Positions 35,181 through 43,761 of a stretch of 64,000 nt of DNA are shown one piece after another (the stretch's first letter is position 1; the number at the start of each line of letters is the position of its first letter). Both the position numbers and the translations under genes were made by a program. The stretch spans positions 1 through 64,000 of the forward strand of contig JBKQIP010000174.1 in NCBI GenBank assembly GCA_052148295.1. Direction: 5' to 3'. Source of the DNA: Bog-473 sp052148295. Its GTDB lineage: Bacteria > Actinomycetota > Acidimicrobiia > Acidimicrobiales > RAAP-2. The notes beneath the pieces were generated by a model. The model did no database searches. It saw nothing but the letters and a program-made list of their open reading frames with translations, and was not told where the DNA came from.

Positions 35181-36385
35181 GCACCCCGTCGCTCGACGCC
35201 ATCGACCGGCGCCTCGCGAAGGTGGACACGATCGTGCAGCACATGGGGGAGAACCTGGTCGAACTCGACGCCGACGTCACCCGCCAGATGCTCGGAGCCT
35301 CCCCGAGCCTCACGGGACGGACAGCCGAGGCCTGGCGGCTGGCCGACGCGCAGCTGGCCGATCTCTGGCGCGGCCACGTCGCGCTGAAGGATCTCCTCGA
35401 GGCGATCGCCCATGAGCGCGGCACCAGGTCGTCCGTCCCCAGGGCCGCCCTCGGTCGCGTGGCCGCCCTGCTGGACGGGCCGTCGGTCTCACTGCCCAGC
35501 CCCGACCCGACCGGGCACCGCACCCTGACCGAGGGGGCGGACCCAACGGTCCCGTGCACGATCGACGAGCTGATCGACCAGATGTCCGCCGGCTACGACT
35601 CGGTGGTGGCGCTGGTCACGGCCGTGGGGTCGGTCTGGACCGAGACGGTGCCGGAGCTCACGGCGCTCGAGGCGCAGGTCGACCGGCTCGAGGCCACGGT
35701 CCGCGAGACCGGGTGCCGCCCGCCGAACGACCTGGCCGCCGCCCGGCGGGCCCTGGCGGAGGCCCAGGCGACGGCCCGCCATGACCCTCTCTCCCTCCCC
35801 GCCGGACTCGCACCGTCCATCACCGTCACGGTGGACCGGGCCACGGCATCGATCCGGGACGCCGCCGCGGCGAACCGGCAGCTGGCCGCCGAGAGAGCCG
35901 ATCTCTCCTCGGCGCTCGACGACGGCGATGCCCGCCTGCGCCGTGCCCGCGCCGAATGTCGGGCCATCGTCGAGAGGATCGTGCTGCCCCACACGGTCTG
36001 GGAGGATCTCGACCGGGCCGAAGCCGAGCTCGTCGGGCTGCACGCCGAGTTCGCCGCCCTGACCGCAACCGCCGGCGACGGGGCGGCGGCGCGTCGGTCG
36101 GTGGCCGCGCTGGCGCGGCGCACCGACCGCCTCAGTCGACACCTGGCGCGGCTCGAGGATTGTGGCGCCACCGACCTGGCCAAGCGCGACGAGCTGCGGG
36201 GCCGTCTCGACGCCTACCGGGCCAAGGCTCGGGCCATCGGCCTGGGTGAGGACATCGAGCTCGACCGTCGCCAACGCGAGGCCGACGAGCTCCTCTACAG
36301 CGCACCGTGCGACGTTCGGCGGGCCGAGGATCTCGTATCCCAGTTCGAGCGCGCCGTCCGGGCCGGTGACGAGGGGGCGCGGTGA
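35177..36385 (+). CDS. Coiled-coil protein of the pknG operon
   Basis: The protein has 402 aa and no signal or membrane segment. Helical heptad stretches occur at about 10-35, 130-200 (TALEAQVDRLEATV, AARRALAEAQATA), 220-265 and 290-345. The acidic C-terminus is LGEDIELDRRQREADELLYS. Start ATG 35177 overlaps the glnH stop, and its own stop overlaps the pknG start, so stoichiometric synthesis with PknG is likely. I recognise no enzyme motif. A scaffold or adaptor between the membrane sensor and the kinase is a reasonable inference. A gene of this kind is absent from the short mycobacterial glnX-glnH-pknG locus. Confidence 0.75.
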   Translation: MSTPSLDAIDRRLAKVDTIVQHMGENLVELDADVTRQMLGASPSLTGRTAEAWRLADAQLADLWRGHVALKDLLEAIAHERGTRSSVPRAALGRVAALLDGPSVSLPSPDPTGHRTLTEGADPTVPCTIDELIDQMSAGYDSVVALVTAVGSVWTETVPELTALEAQVDRLEATVRETGCRPPNDLAAARRALAEAQATARHDPLSLPAGLAPSITVTVDRATASIRDAAAANRQLAAERADLSSALDDGDARLRRARAECRAIVERIVLPHTVWEDLDRAEAELVGLHAEFAALTATAGDGAAARRSVAALARRTDRLSRHLARLEDCGATDLAKRDELRGRLDAYRAKARAIGLGEDIELDRRQREADELLYSAPCDVRRAEDLVSQFERAVRAGDEGAR

Positions 36386-38772
36386 CGGCGACCTGCGAGC
36401 GACCCGCGTGCACCGGTCAGATGGTGGACGGGTACTGCGACGTCTGCGGCCTGGCCCCCGCGGATCCCTCTCGGCGTACGACGGGGCTGGGCCGACCGCC
36501 GTCGCCGGTGACCAGGGGCAGCGACCCCCAGCCGTGCGGCCGACCCGGATGCGACGGGAAGATCGAGGACGGGTACTGCGATGTCTGCGGCCTGGCCCCT
36601 TCGGGTCCGTCCTCGCGCACGGCGGGGCTGGGCGCGGGGCCGACCGCGGGGACCAGCGGCTCCGCCTCGTCCCTGGGCACGGCGACCTTCCGGTCGGGTA
36701 CCGGCACGGCCACGGGGCAGCACACCGGTGCCGGCTCGCGCCGCGACCGGGGCCACCTCGGTGCCGGTCTCGTCGAGATACCCGCCGTCCCCTCCCGCGA
36801 CCCGCTGTCCGTGGTGCTGGCCGACCCCGAGGTCCCCGAGCGCAAGCGCACCTGCGCCCGCTGCGGGCATCCGGTCGGGCGGAACCACGAGGGTCGGCTC
36901 GCCCGCACCGAGGGCTTCTGCCCGCACTGCGGTGCGGCCTACTCGTTCACGCCCAAGCTCAGGCCCGGCGACGTCGTGGGCGGCCAGTACCAGGTGACGG
37001 GATGCATCGCCCATGGCGGCCTGGGCTGGATCTACCTGGCCCAAGACTTGAATCTGGACGGCAAGTGGGTGGTGCTCAAGGGCCTGCTCGACTCCAACGA
37101 CGAGTCGGCGAAGGCGGCGGCGATCGCCGAACGCCGCTTCTTGATCGAGGTCGATCATCCCGACATCGTCAAGATCTACAACTTCGTCCAGCACGAGGAC
37201 GCCGGCTACATCGTGATGGAGTACGTCGGCGGGGCATCCCTGCGGGAGGTGCGCAACCGTTGCCGGGACGAGACCGGCGCTCCCCTGCCGGTGGCGCAGG
37301 CCATTGCCTACGCGCTCGAGATCCTTCCCGCCTTCGGATATCTGCACCGCCGCGGGTTGCTCTATTGCGACTTCAAGCCGGACAACGTGATCCAGACCCA
37401 CGAGCAACTCAAGCTCATCGACCTGGGGGGCGTCCGCGCCATCGGCGACGAGGACAGCGATCTCTACGGCACCGTCGGCTACCAGGCACCCGAGGTACCC
37501 GAGGACGGGGCATCGATCTCGTCCGACCTCTACACCGTGGCCCGGACCCTGGCGGTGCTCAGCCTCGATCTCCCCGGCTTCCAGGACGAGAAGCGCTTCG
37601 CCACCAGCCTGCCACCGGCGCGTGAGGTCCCCCTGTTCGGCCGCTACGAGTCGTTTCACCGGTTCCTCAAGAAGGCCACTGCCGCCGATCCGGCCGCCCG
37701 CTTCCAGACGGCGGCCGAGATGGCCGACCAGCTGCTCGGCGTGCTGCGGGAGGTCGTCGCCCTCGACGGCGGCCAGCCGGCGCCCGCGCCGAGCGCCCAC
37801 TTCAGCGCCGAACTCGGCCCGGCCACCGACGCCGGCGCCTGGCCGGACCTGCCCGTTCCCTCCGTCGACCCCTTCGACCCGGCCGCCGGGCTGTTGGCCA
37901 CAGCGGCGCTCTCCAGCCCTGACCAGGTCCGGTCCATCCTCGAATCGGCTCCCCCCTCGCCAGAGCTGGCCTACCACTTGGCCCGCTCCCTCATCGAGGA
38001 GGGGGACTTCGCCGGGGCCGAGCGCCAGCTCGAGACGCCCGAAGCCGGCATGTCCGCCTGGCGCGTGGCCTGGTGGCGGGGTGTGCTGCACCTGGCCGCC
38101 GACCGACCCCGCGTGGCCCAGACCTTCTTTGCCGTGGTGGCGGGCGAGCTCCCGGGGGAACTGGCGCCGAAGCTGGCCCTGGCGCTCGCTCTCGAGAACG
38201 CGGCGGACCGCTCCGGTTCGTCGCCCCCCGGCGGGAGCACGGTCCCCACCGGTGCCGACGACGTGGACGAGGCGGCCCGCCTCTACGACCTCGTCGCCGC
38301 CACCGACCCGGGGTTCGCCAGCGCGAGCTTCGGACTGTGCCGGGTGCGGCTGTCCCGCCGGGACCGCGACGGCGCGGCGGCGGCACTGGCGCGCATCGCC
38401 GCCTCCTCCGGGGCCCACCAGGCGGCGCAGACCGCCCTGTGCCGCCTGCGCTGTGCGGATATGGGCGGCGTGCCGCCGGGCCTGAGCGACCTCGCCTCGG
38501 CCGCCGCGGTCCTCGAGCACCTGAAGGTCGAGCCCTCGCTGCGCCTCCCATTGCTGCGCGATCTGCTGGGTCAGGCCCTCCGTGTGCTCACCGATGGGCG
38601 GGCCGCCCCGGACGAGCACACGGTTCTCGTCGGCACACCCTTCACCGAGGTCGACGTCCGGGCGGCCCTCGAGCGGACGTACCGGTCGCTGGCCAAGCTG
38701 GCCGGGACCGACGGCGAGCGCTTCGAGCTGGTCGACCTGGCCAACGCCCATCGCCCGCGGACCCTGACATGA
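36382..38772 (+). CDS. pknG: Serine/threonine protein kinase PknG with extra zinc ribbons
   Basis: The 796-aa protein starts at GTG in the preceding stop. Two N-terminal zinc ribbons repeat the pattern C..x..C-x8-C..CGLAP (C5, C10, C19, C22; C52, C57, C66, C69). A rubredoxin-like knuckle follows (C158, C161, C180, C183). The kinase domain spans about 200-470, with glycine loop HGGLGWIYLA, K233, catalytic D330 in CDFKPDN (non-RD), DLGG instead of DFG at 347, and YQAPEV. A TPR-like region runs from about 500 to the end. The rubredoxin-kinase-TPR order is diagnostic of PknG, a soluble kinase that in mycobacteria phosphorylates GarA to adjust the TCA cycle and glutamate metabolism. No GarA gene is in the window. 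Confidence 0.93.
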   Translation: MTATCERPACTGQMVDGYCDVCGLAPADPSRRTTGLGRPPSPVTRGSDPQPCGRPGCDGKIEDGYCDVCGLAPSGPSSRTAGLGAGPTAGTSGSASSLGTATFRSGTGTATGQHTGAGSRRDRGHLGAGLVEIPAVPSRDPLSVVLADPEVPERKRTCARCGHPVGRNHEGRLARTEGFCPHCGAAYSFTPKLRPGDVVGGQYQVTGCIAHGGLGWIYLAQDLNLDGKWVVLKGLLDSNDESAKAAAIAERRFLIEVDHPDIVKIYNFVQHEDAGYIVMEYVGGASLREVRNRCRDETGAPLPVAQAIAYALEILPAFGYLHRRGLLYCDFKPDNVIQTHEQLKLIDLGGVRAIGDEDSDLYGTVGYQAPEVPEDGASISSDLYTVARTLAVLSLDLPGFQDEKRFATSLPPAREVPLFGRYESFHRFLKKATAADPAARFQTAAEMADQLLGVLREVVALDGGQPAPAPSAHFSAELGPATDAGAWPDLPVPSVDPFDPAAGLLATAALSSPDQVRSILESAPPSPELAYHLARSLIEEGDFAGAERQLETPEAGMSAWRVAWWRGVLHLAADRPRVAQTFFAVVAGELPGELAPKLALALALENAADRSGSSPPGGSTVPTGADDVDEAARLYDLVAATDPGFASASFGLCRVRLSRRDRDGAAAALARIAASSGAHQAAQTALCRLRCADMGGVPPGLSDLASAAAVLEHLKVEPSLRLPLLRDLLGQALRVLTDGRAAPDEHTVLVGTPFTEVDVRAALERTYRSLAKLAGTDGERFELVDLANAHRPRTLT

Positions 38773-39761
38773 GCACGACCGAACCGGGCGGGGCGGAGAT
38801 GGCGCAGGAGGACTGCGCCGGCTGCGGTGCGCCCATGTTCGAGCAGGAGCGCTTCTGTGAGGTCTGCGGGGCGCGGGTGGGTCCCGAGCCCGAGCCGGAG
38901 CCCGATCCCCCCCGGCCCACTGCGCCGATGCAGCGGGTGGAGCAGGACCTCGGCGTGGTGGCCGCCGTGTCGGACCGCGGCCGGCGTCGGCCGCGCAATG
39001 AGGACGCCATGGCCCTGGCCACCTTCGAGGGTCGCAGCGCGGTGGTGGTGTGCGACGGGGTGGCGTCGACCGCCAATGCCCACGAGGCCTCCCGGGTCGC
39101 GGTGGAGATGGCGATCCGGGTGCTCGAGGCGGCGCTGCGCCACCCTCCGTCCGACCCCGAAGCCTGGGACCGACTCTTCGTCGAGGCGTGCGCCGAAGCA
39201 CAGATCGCGGTGGCCGACGTGGATGCCGAAGGGAGCGGCCTCGCGCCCTCGACGACCCTCGTCGCCGTGATGGCCACGCCGGGCCTCATCGCGGTGGCCA
39301 ACATCGGCGACAGCCGCGCCTACCTGCTCGACGGCACACCCGAGGGGGGACGATGCCTCACCGTCGACGACACCTGGGCCGAGGAGATGATCGCGGACGG
39401 AGATCCACCGGAGCTGGCGTACGCCGACCCCGACGCGCGCACGATCACCCGGTGGGTGGGGGCGGACGCGGCATCGGTGCGGCCCGCGGTGACCGTGAGC
39501 GCGGTCGACCGGCCCGGCGTGGTCGTCGTGTGCACCGACGGCCTGTGGGACTACTTCGACCGGCCGTCGGCCCTGGCCGCGCTGGCGGAAGAGCCGGCCG
39601 GCTCGGCGCCGCTGGCCCTCGCCCGGCGCCTGGTCGAAGCGGCGCTGGCGGCCGGCGGCCGGGACAACGTGACGGTCGCCGTGGTGCCGGTGGCACCGGC
39701 GGTTGCGGGCGCCACACCGGGATCCGCGGTACCGACCATCGAAACGACGAGCGAGGAGTGA
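38769..39761 (+). CDS. PP2C-family protein phosphatase with N-terminal zinc ribbon
   Basis: The 330-aa protein starts at ATG overlapping the pknG stop. A zinc ribbon (C16, C19, C30, C33) and a proline/glutamate linker precede a PP2C domain at about 60-310. That domain shows RRRPRNEDAM, VVCDGVAST, NIGDSRAYLL, VVCTDGLWDYF and GRDNVTVAVV, so the metal-binding aspartates are present. It should dephosphorylate Ser/Thr residues written by PknG. The C-terminal tail ends PTIETTSEE and contains ETTS, the tetrapeptide PknG phosphorylates in mycobacterial GarA. This may make the phosphatase a kinase substrate (inference). Confidence 0.9.
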   Translation: MSTTEPGGAEMAQEDCAGCGAPMFEQERFCEVCGARVGPEPEPEPDPPRPTAPMQRVEQDLGVVAAVSDRGRRRPRNEDAMALATFEGRSAVVVCDGVASTANAHEASRVAVEMAIRVLEAALRHPPSDPEAWDRLFVEACAEAQIAVADVDAEGSGLAPSTTLVAVMATPGLIAVANIGDSRAYLLDGTPEGGRCLTVDDTWAEEMIADGDPPELAYADPDARTITRWVGADAASVRPAVTVSAVDRPGVVVVCTDGLWDYFDRPSALAALAEEPAGSAPLALARRLVEAALAAGGRDNVTVAVVPVAPAVAGATPGSAVPTIETTSEE

Positions 39762-39766
39762 GCACC

Positions 39767-41038
39767 ATGCCCGAGTTCCGCATCGAAGCGTTCCAGAACG
39801 AGTTCCTCCCCGATGGGGCCCGCGTGATGAACGCCGTGGTCACGGTGACCGCCGAGGGGACCGCCAACGGTGCCGGCGCGGCCGGGCCGGCGGCCGACCG
39901 GGCCGAGGTGATAGTGCTCGACACGTCCGGTTCGATGGATGGGAAGAAGCTCCGCGAGGCCAAGGCGGCCACGGCGGCTGCCATCGACTGCCTCCCCGAC
40001 GGCGTCCGCTTCGCCATCGTCCAAGGCAATCACCAGGCGGACCTGGTGTACCCGACCTCGGCACGGCTGGCCGTCTCCTCGCCCACCGCCCGCGACGCGG
40101 CGAAGAGGTCGACCAAGAAGCTCGCCGCCGGCGGTGGTACCGCGTTCGGAACCTGGATCCGCCTCACCGCCCAGCTCCTCGACGACGAGCCGGGCCTCCG
40201 ACACGCCATCCTGCTCACCGACGGCAAGAACGAGAGCGAGGCCCCCGGAGGCCTCGAGGACGCGTTGGTCCAGGCCGAAGGGGTCTTCCAGTGCGACTGC
40301 CGGGGGGTGGGCAGTGACTGGCAGGTGGCCGATCTGCGCCAGATCGCCACCGCCCTCCTCGGGACCTACGACATCGTCGCCGATGCGTCCGGGCTCAGCG
40401 CGGACTTCGCCGCCATGATGCACGACGCCCTCAGCAAGGAGGTCGCCGAGGTCACGCTGCGAGTCTGGGCGCCCCAGGGTGCCGCGGTGGAGCTGGTCAA
40501 GCAAATGGCACCGGTCATGATCGATCTGGCCCCGTTGCGCGCCGAGGCGGGGCCGTTGGTCGTCGACTACGCCACCGGCTCGTGGGGTGACGAGTCCCGC
40601 GACTACTACGTGAGTGTGCGGGTGCCCCCGGGGCAGGTCGGCGACGAGATGCTGGCGGCGCGGCTCACCCTCCTGGTCGGCGGTGAGCCAGCGGGACAGG
40701 CCCTCATCAGGGCCGTGTGGACCGACGACACCGCCAAATCGACCCAGATCAACGGGCGGGTGGCCGAGGCCATGGGCGAGAAGGAGCTGGCCGACGCCAT
40801 ACAGGGAGGGGTCGACGCCCTGCGTGACGGCGACACCGACACGGCGACGAGCCGCTTCGGCCTGGCCAGGCGACTGGCTGCCGGGACCGGGAACGACGAC
40901 GCCCTGGCCCGCCTGGACGCGGTGGTGGTGGAGGCGGACCCGCTGACCGGTCGAGTGCGGCTCAAGGGAACGGTCGACGACATGGACGTGATGATCCTCG
41001 AGGCCAAGTCGACGCGCACGGTGCGGACACGCAAATGA
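39767..41038 (+). CDS. VWA-domain protein of the pknG operon
   Basis: ATG 39767 is preferred to the GTG at 39758 because GCGAGGAG precedes it at normal spacing; 423 aa result. A von Willebrand A domain (about 45-230) has an intact MIDAS: D52-T-S-G-S in VLDTSGSMDGK, T in AGGGTAFGTW and D in LLTDGKNES. A beta-rich segment and a helical tail ending MILEAKSTRTVRTRK follow. There is no signal peptide, so it is cytoplasmic. VWA proteins bind partners through a metal-bridged acidic residue, so it may assemble kinase, phosphatase and FHA protein. Its stop overlaps the next start (ATGA). Confidence 0.88.
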   Translation: MPEFRIEAFQNEFLPDGARVMNAVVTVTAEGTANGAGAAGPAADRAEVIVLDTSGSMDGKKLREAKAATAAAIDCLPDGVRFAIVQGNHQADLVYPTSARLAVSSPTARDAAKRSTKKLAAGGGTAFGTWIRLTAQLLDDEPGLRHAILLTDGKNESEAPGGLEDALVQAEGVFQCDCRGVGSDWQVADLRQIATALLGTYDIVADASGLSADFAAMMHDALSKEVAEVTLRVWAPQGAAVELVKQMAPVMIDLAPLRAEAGPLVVDYATGSWGDESRDYYVSVRVPPGQVGDEMLAARLTLLVGGEPAGQALIRAVWTDDTAKSTQINGRVAEAMGEKELADAIQGGVDALRDGDTDTATSRFGLARRLAAGTGNDDALARLDAVVVEADPLTGRVRLKGTVDDMDVMILEAKSTRTVRTRK

Positions 41039-42483
41039 GTGAGAAGAGCTCGAACGGGTCCGCCGCCGCACCGCGTCCGGCGAGCGCGAGGACCCCGACG
41101 GCGACGGCGGAGCCGGAACCCTCGCGGCAGTGCCCGAACTGCGGGTCGTTCCCCGAGACGGAGGCGGCCTGCGTGGAGTGCGGCTACCGCTTCGACGCGC
41201 CGGACAGCGTCCCGGTGTGGGACGAGCAGCTCTGGGAGGTGGTGGTGCGCCCGGACCGCCAGTACTACGAGATGATCGAGCCCGACGGTCTGGAGTTCCC
41301 CGAGGCGCCGCACAACCGGCGCGTCGCCCTCCTCGGCGACCATGTGCGCATCGGGCGGCGCAGCACGCGACGGGGCATCACCCCCGAGATCGACCTGTCG
41401 GGGACCCTCGAGGACGTGGGCGTGTCGCACCGCCATGCCGTGCTCATGCGCCAACCCACCGGCGACTGGGCCCTGGTCGATCAGGACTCGGCGAACGGCA
41501 CCTATCTCAACGCCGACCGGGACCCCATTACCCCCAACCACCGGGTGCCGCTGCGGGACGGTGACCAGATCCACGTCGGAGCCTGGACGACCCTGACCGT
41601 CGAGCGGGCCGAGGCCGGCGGGAGCAGATCGGCCGAGGTCAGCACCCCTTCGAAGGACACCCGCAACGTGGCCCGGAGCCGGCTGGACCTCGAGATCGGC
41701 CTGCTCGGGCCGCTCCAGGTCGCCGTGGCCGGGACGGTGACGAGCATCACCGCGCCCAAGGCCCGCGCCGTGCTGGCCCTGCTGGCCCTGCGCATCGGAT
41801 CCGCCGTGACGACCGGGGACCTCGAGTGGGCCTTGTGGGGGGACGACGAACCGAGGACGGCGGACACGGCCCTGCGGGGCTACATCTCGGCGCTGCGGCA
41901 CATCCTCCCGGCCGGGGCCATCGAGACCACACCGCAGGGCTATCGGTTCACCGGACCGAAAGAGATCGTCGACATCCACCGTTTCGAGCGTCGGAGCGTG
42001 CGGGGTCGAGAGCTGCTCGCCTCGGGCCACCCCGGGTCCGCGGTGGCCGAAATCACCCGGGCCCTCGACCTCTGGCGGGGGGACCCGATCCCCGACCTGG
42101 CCGACGGCCCGGCCGGCCTCAGCGAGGTGACCCGCCTGCGCGAGCGCAAGGCGGGCACCGAAGAGGACCTGTTCGAGGGCCGCCTGCAGCTGGGCGACCA
42201 CCAGGGTGTCCTCCCCGACCTCAGCGTGGCCGTCGAGGCGGAGCCGCTGCGCGAGCGGAGGTGGAGACAGCTCATGCTCGCCCTCTACCGCGACAGCCGG
42301 CAGGCGGAAGCCCTGCAGGCCTTCCAGCGCTTCCGCGCCATCCTCGGCGAGGAGCACGGGGTCGAGCCCTCGGCCGCGATCGGGGACCTGGAGCGGGACA
42401 TCGTGCTGGACAAGCCCGAGCTGCGCTGGACCCCGCCCGGCACGGCCGGCACGGCCGGCGGGGCGCCGGCTACCTCGGGTTGA
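41035..42483 (+). CDS. Zinc ribbon-FHA-SARP (wHTH + BTAD) transcription factor
   Basis: The 482-aa protein has domains in the order: zinc ribbon (C33, C36, C46, C49); FHA at about 95-190 with phosphothreonine-site residues RIGRRS, S131/H132 in GVSHRHAV and N154 in SANGTYLN; OmpR-like winged helix at about 217-308; BTAD helical domain at about 312-460. EmbR of mycobacteria has the same modules in the reverse order (DNA-binding and BTAD first, FHA last), and its FHA reads kinase phosphorylation. Here the FHA could read PknG-dependent phosphorylation and change transcription. The CTTACCG direct repeats before the operon are its most obvious candidate target. Confidence 0.88.
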   Translation: MSEKSSNGSAAAPRPASARTPTATAEPEPSRQCPNCGSFPETEAACVECGYRFDAPDSVPVWDEQLWEVVVRPDRQYYEMIEPDGLEFPEAPHNRRVALLGDHVRIGRRSTRRGITPEIDLSGTLEDVGVSHRHAVLMRQPTGDWALVDQDSANGTYLNADRDPITPNHRVPLRDGDQIHVGAWTTLTVERAEAGGSRSAEVSTPSKDTRNVARSRLDLEIGLLGPLQVAVAGTVTSITAPKARAVLALLALRIGSAVTTGDLEWALWGDDEPRTADTALRGYISALRHILPAGAIETTPQGYRFTGPKEIVDIHRFERRSVRGRELLASGHPGSAVAEITRALDLWRGDPIPDLADGPAGLSEVTRLRERKAGTEEDLFEGRLQLGDHQGVLPDLSVAVEAEPLRERRWRQLMLALYRDSRQAEALQAFQRFRAILGEEHGVEPSAAIGDLERDIVLDKPELRWTPPGTAGTAGGAPATSG

Positions 42484-43144
42484 CGGGTGGGGGCTCGGCG
42501 ACCCCGGCCTGGCGCCGCCTGATCTCCACCACCGTCGGGGCCGGGTACTCGGTGTCGCCCGGACGCCAACCCGAGGCCACCTTCTGCATGCCGGCACCGC
42601 CCTCGGCCCAGACGTGGCAGGTGTTGGTCAGCCACTCCATGCCGCCCCCACCCAGGGTGTGCTCGCCGTCGCCGTGCTCCACCCGGTAGGCGCCGGACGA
42701 GGTGATGGCCTGGATGACCACCGGGCCCAGGGCGCGGGCCAGGAACTCGAGATGGCTGCAGCCCCGCTCCCGCCCGAAGCGGGACTGGACGGCGCTGGTG
42801 TAGCCGCGCGAGACGGACAGGCCCACCAGCTCGGCGAAGGAGTCCTCGATGGTCGGGCACTCCGCGTGGGGGAACGTGCCCATGGTGGCCCGGGCGTCGA
42901 CGATGACCAGATCGGACCGTCGCACCACGATCCCCAGTTCCATCCCGTGCAGGTCCCGCGGGCCGAGCGCTCCACTGGCCCACGGGCGCTGATCGAGCAG
43001 CGTGCCGATGACCACGTGGTACCCGTCGCGCTCGAACACCTCCACCTGTATGACCCGGCGGTGCACCGGCGTGTCCTCCCCGCCCGCGGCCGGGCGCAGT
43101 TCGGCCAGGCGGGGCGACCGGTCGGGCCCGGTGAGATCAGTCAC
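42470..43144 (-). CDS. DUF2889 family protein
   Basis: The 224-aa cytoplasmic protein begins at GTG. DUF2889 features are the internal R-P-W-A-S-G segment followed by LHGMELGIVVRRSDLVI, ATMGTFPHAECPTI, LVGLSVSRGYTSAV and GCSHLEFLARALGP. The family is widespread and sometimes associated with aromatic catabolism, but its function is unknown. Its 3' end overlaps the FHA gene on the other strand by 14 bp. It is the last gene of the reverse-strand operon; its start overlaps the phosphatase stop by 8 bp. Confidence 0.78.
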   Translation of the reverse strand: MTDLTGPDRSPRLAELRPAAGGEDTPVHRRVIQVEVFERDGYHVVIGTLLDQRPWASGALGPRDLHGMELGIVVRRSDLVIVDARATMGTFPHAECPTIEDSFAELVGLSVSRGYTSAVQSRFGRERGCSHLEFLARALGPVVIQAITSSGAYRVEHGDGEHTLGGGGMEWLTNTCHVWAEGGAGMQKVASGWRPGDTEYPAPTVVEIRRRQAGVAEPPPVNPR

Positions 43145-43760
43145 GGCGTGATTGTGACCTGGCCTCGCGGTCCGGCGCCAGCTCGTTGAAGCTCTCGAGC
43201 ACGGGGGTACCGTTGCCCCAGGCGATGCGGGTCAGCGAGGCCGTCTGCAGGTGCAGGCGCCACGCCAACCCCGGACCGGCACCCAGGGCCCAGGCCACCG
43301 CCGCCTTGATCGGCGTCACGTGACTGACCACCACCACGTCGCCGTCGGGCGATCGCGCCCCCTCCCCCCTGGTGGTGAAGAGCGCCTCGCAGGCCGCGCC
43401 GACGCGGGCGTCGACCTCGGCCAGGGTCTCGCCACCGGCGGGGCGGAAGCCCGGATCCTCCCGCCACCGCTGCCAGACCTCGGCCGGCACGTCCGCCAGT
43501 CGTTGGCATTCGAACTCTCCGTAGTCGACCTCGATCCAACGGTCGTCGACCGCGGGCGCGACGCCGAGACCGAGCAGGGCGGCCGTGGAGCGGGCCCGCT
43601 CCAGCGGGCTGGTGCGCAGCGAGACGACCGGGCCCGCCAGCAGCGCACCCACCGCCGTCGCCTGCGCCCGCCCCGCCTCGGTCAGCGCGGCGTCGGTGCG
43701 GCCCAGCAGCAGACCCGCCGCGTTGGCGGTGGACTCGCCGTGGCGAACGAGGATCAGCAC
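43137..43760 (-). CDS. Histidine phosphatase (phosphoglycerate mutase-like) family protein
   Basis: The 207-aa protein starts at GTG. The catalytic RHG motif is in LILVRHGESTANA, with a second arginine in SPLERARSTA, acid E in VDYGEFECQ and the second histidine in VVVSHVTPIK. The fold catalyses phosphomonoester hydrolysis through phosphohistidine. CobC-like alpha-ribazole phosphatases and broad-specificity enzymes share this size. In mycobacteria a domain of this kind is fused to RNase HI (Rv2228c) beside a zinc-ribbon gene (Rv2229c). Here it sits one base after the corresponding zinc-ribbon gene but without the RNase H part. Confidence 0.88.
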   Translation of the reverse strand: MLILVRHGESTANAAGLLLGRTDAALTEAGRAQATAVGALLAGPVVSLRTSPLERARSTAALLGLGVAPAVDDRWIEVDYGEFECQRLADVPAEVWQRWREDPGFRPAGGETLAEVDARVGAACEALFTTRGEGARSPDGDVVVVSHVTPIKAAVAWALGAGPGLAWRLHLQTASLTRIAWGNGTPVLESFNELAPDREARSQSRRD

Positions 43761-43761
43761 C

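Noticed and set aside
36295..39201. A 968-codon open reverse-strand frame
   Set aside because: It is the high-GC shadow of pknG and the phosphatase, with arginine/proline/glycine-rich composition and no motif.
41035..42483. SARP gene as evidence for an antibiotic biosynthetic cluster
   Set aside because: No PKS, NRPS or tailoring genes are nearby, and the context is a kinase signalling operon.
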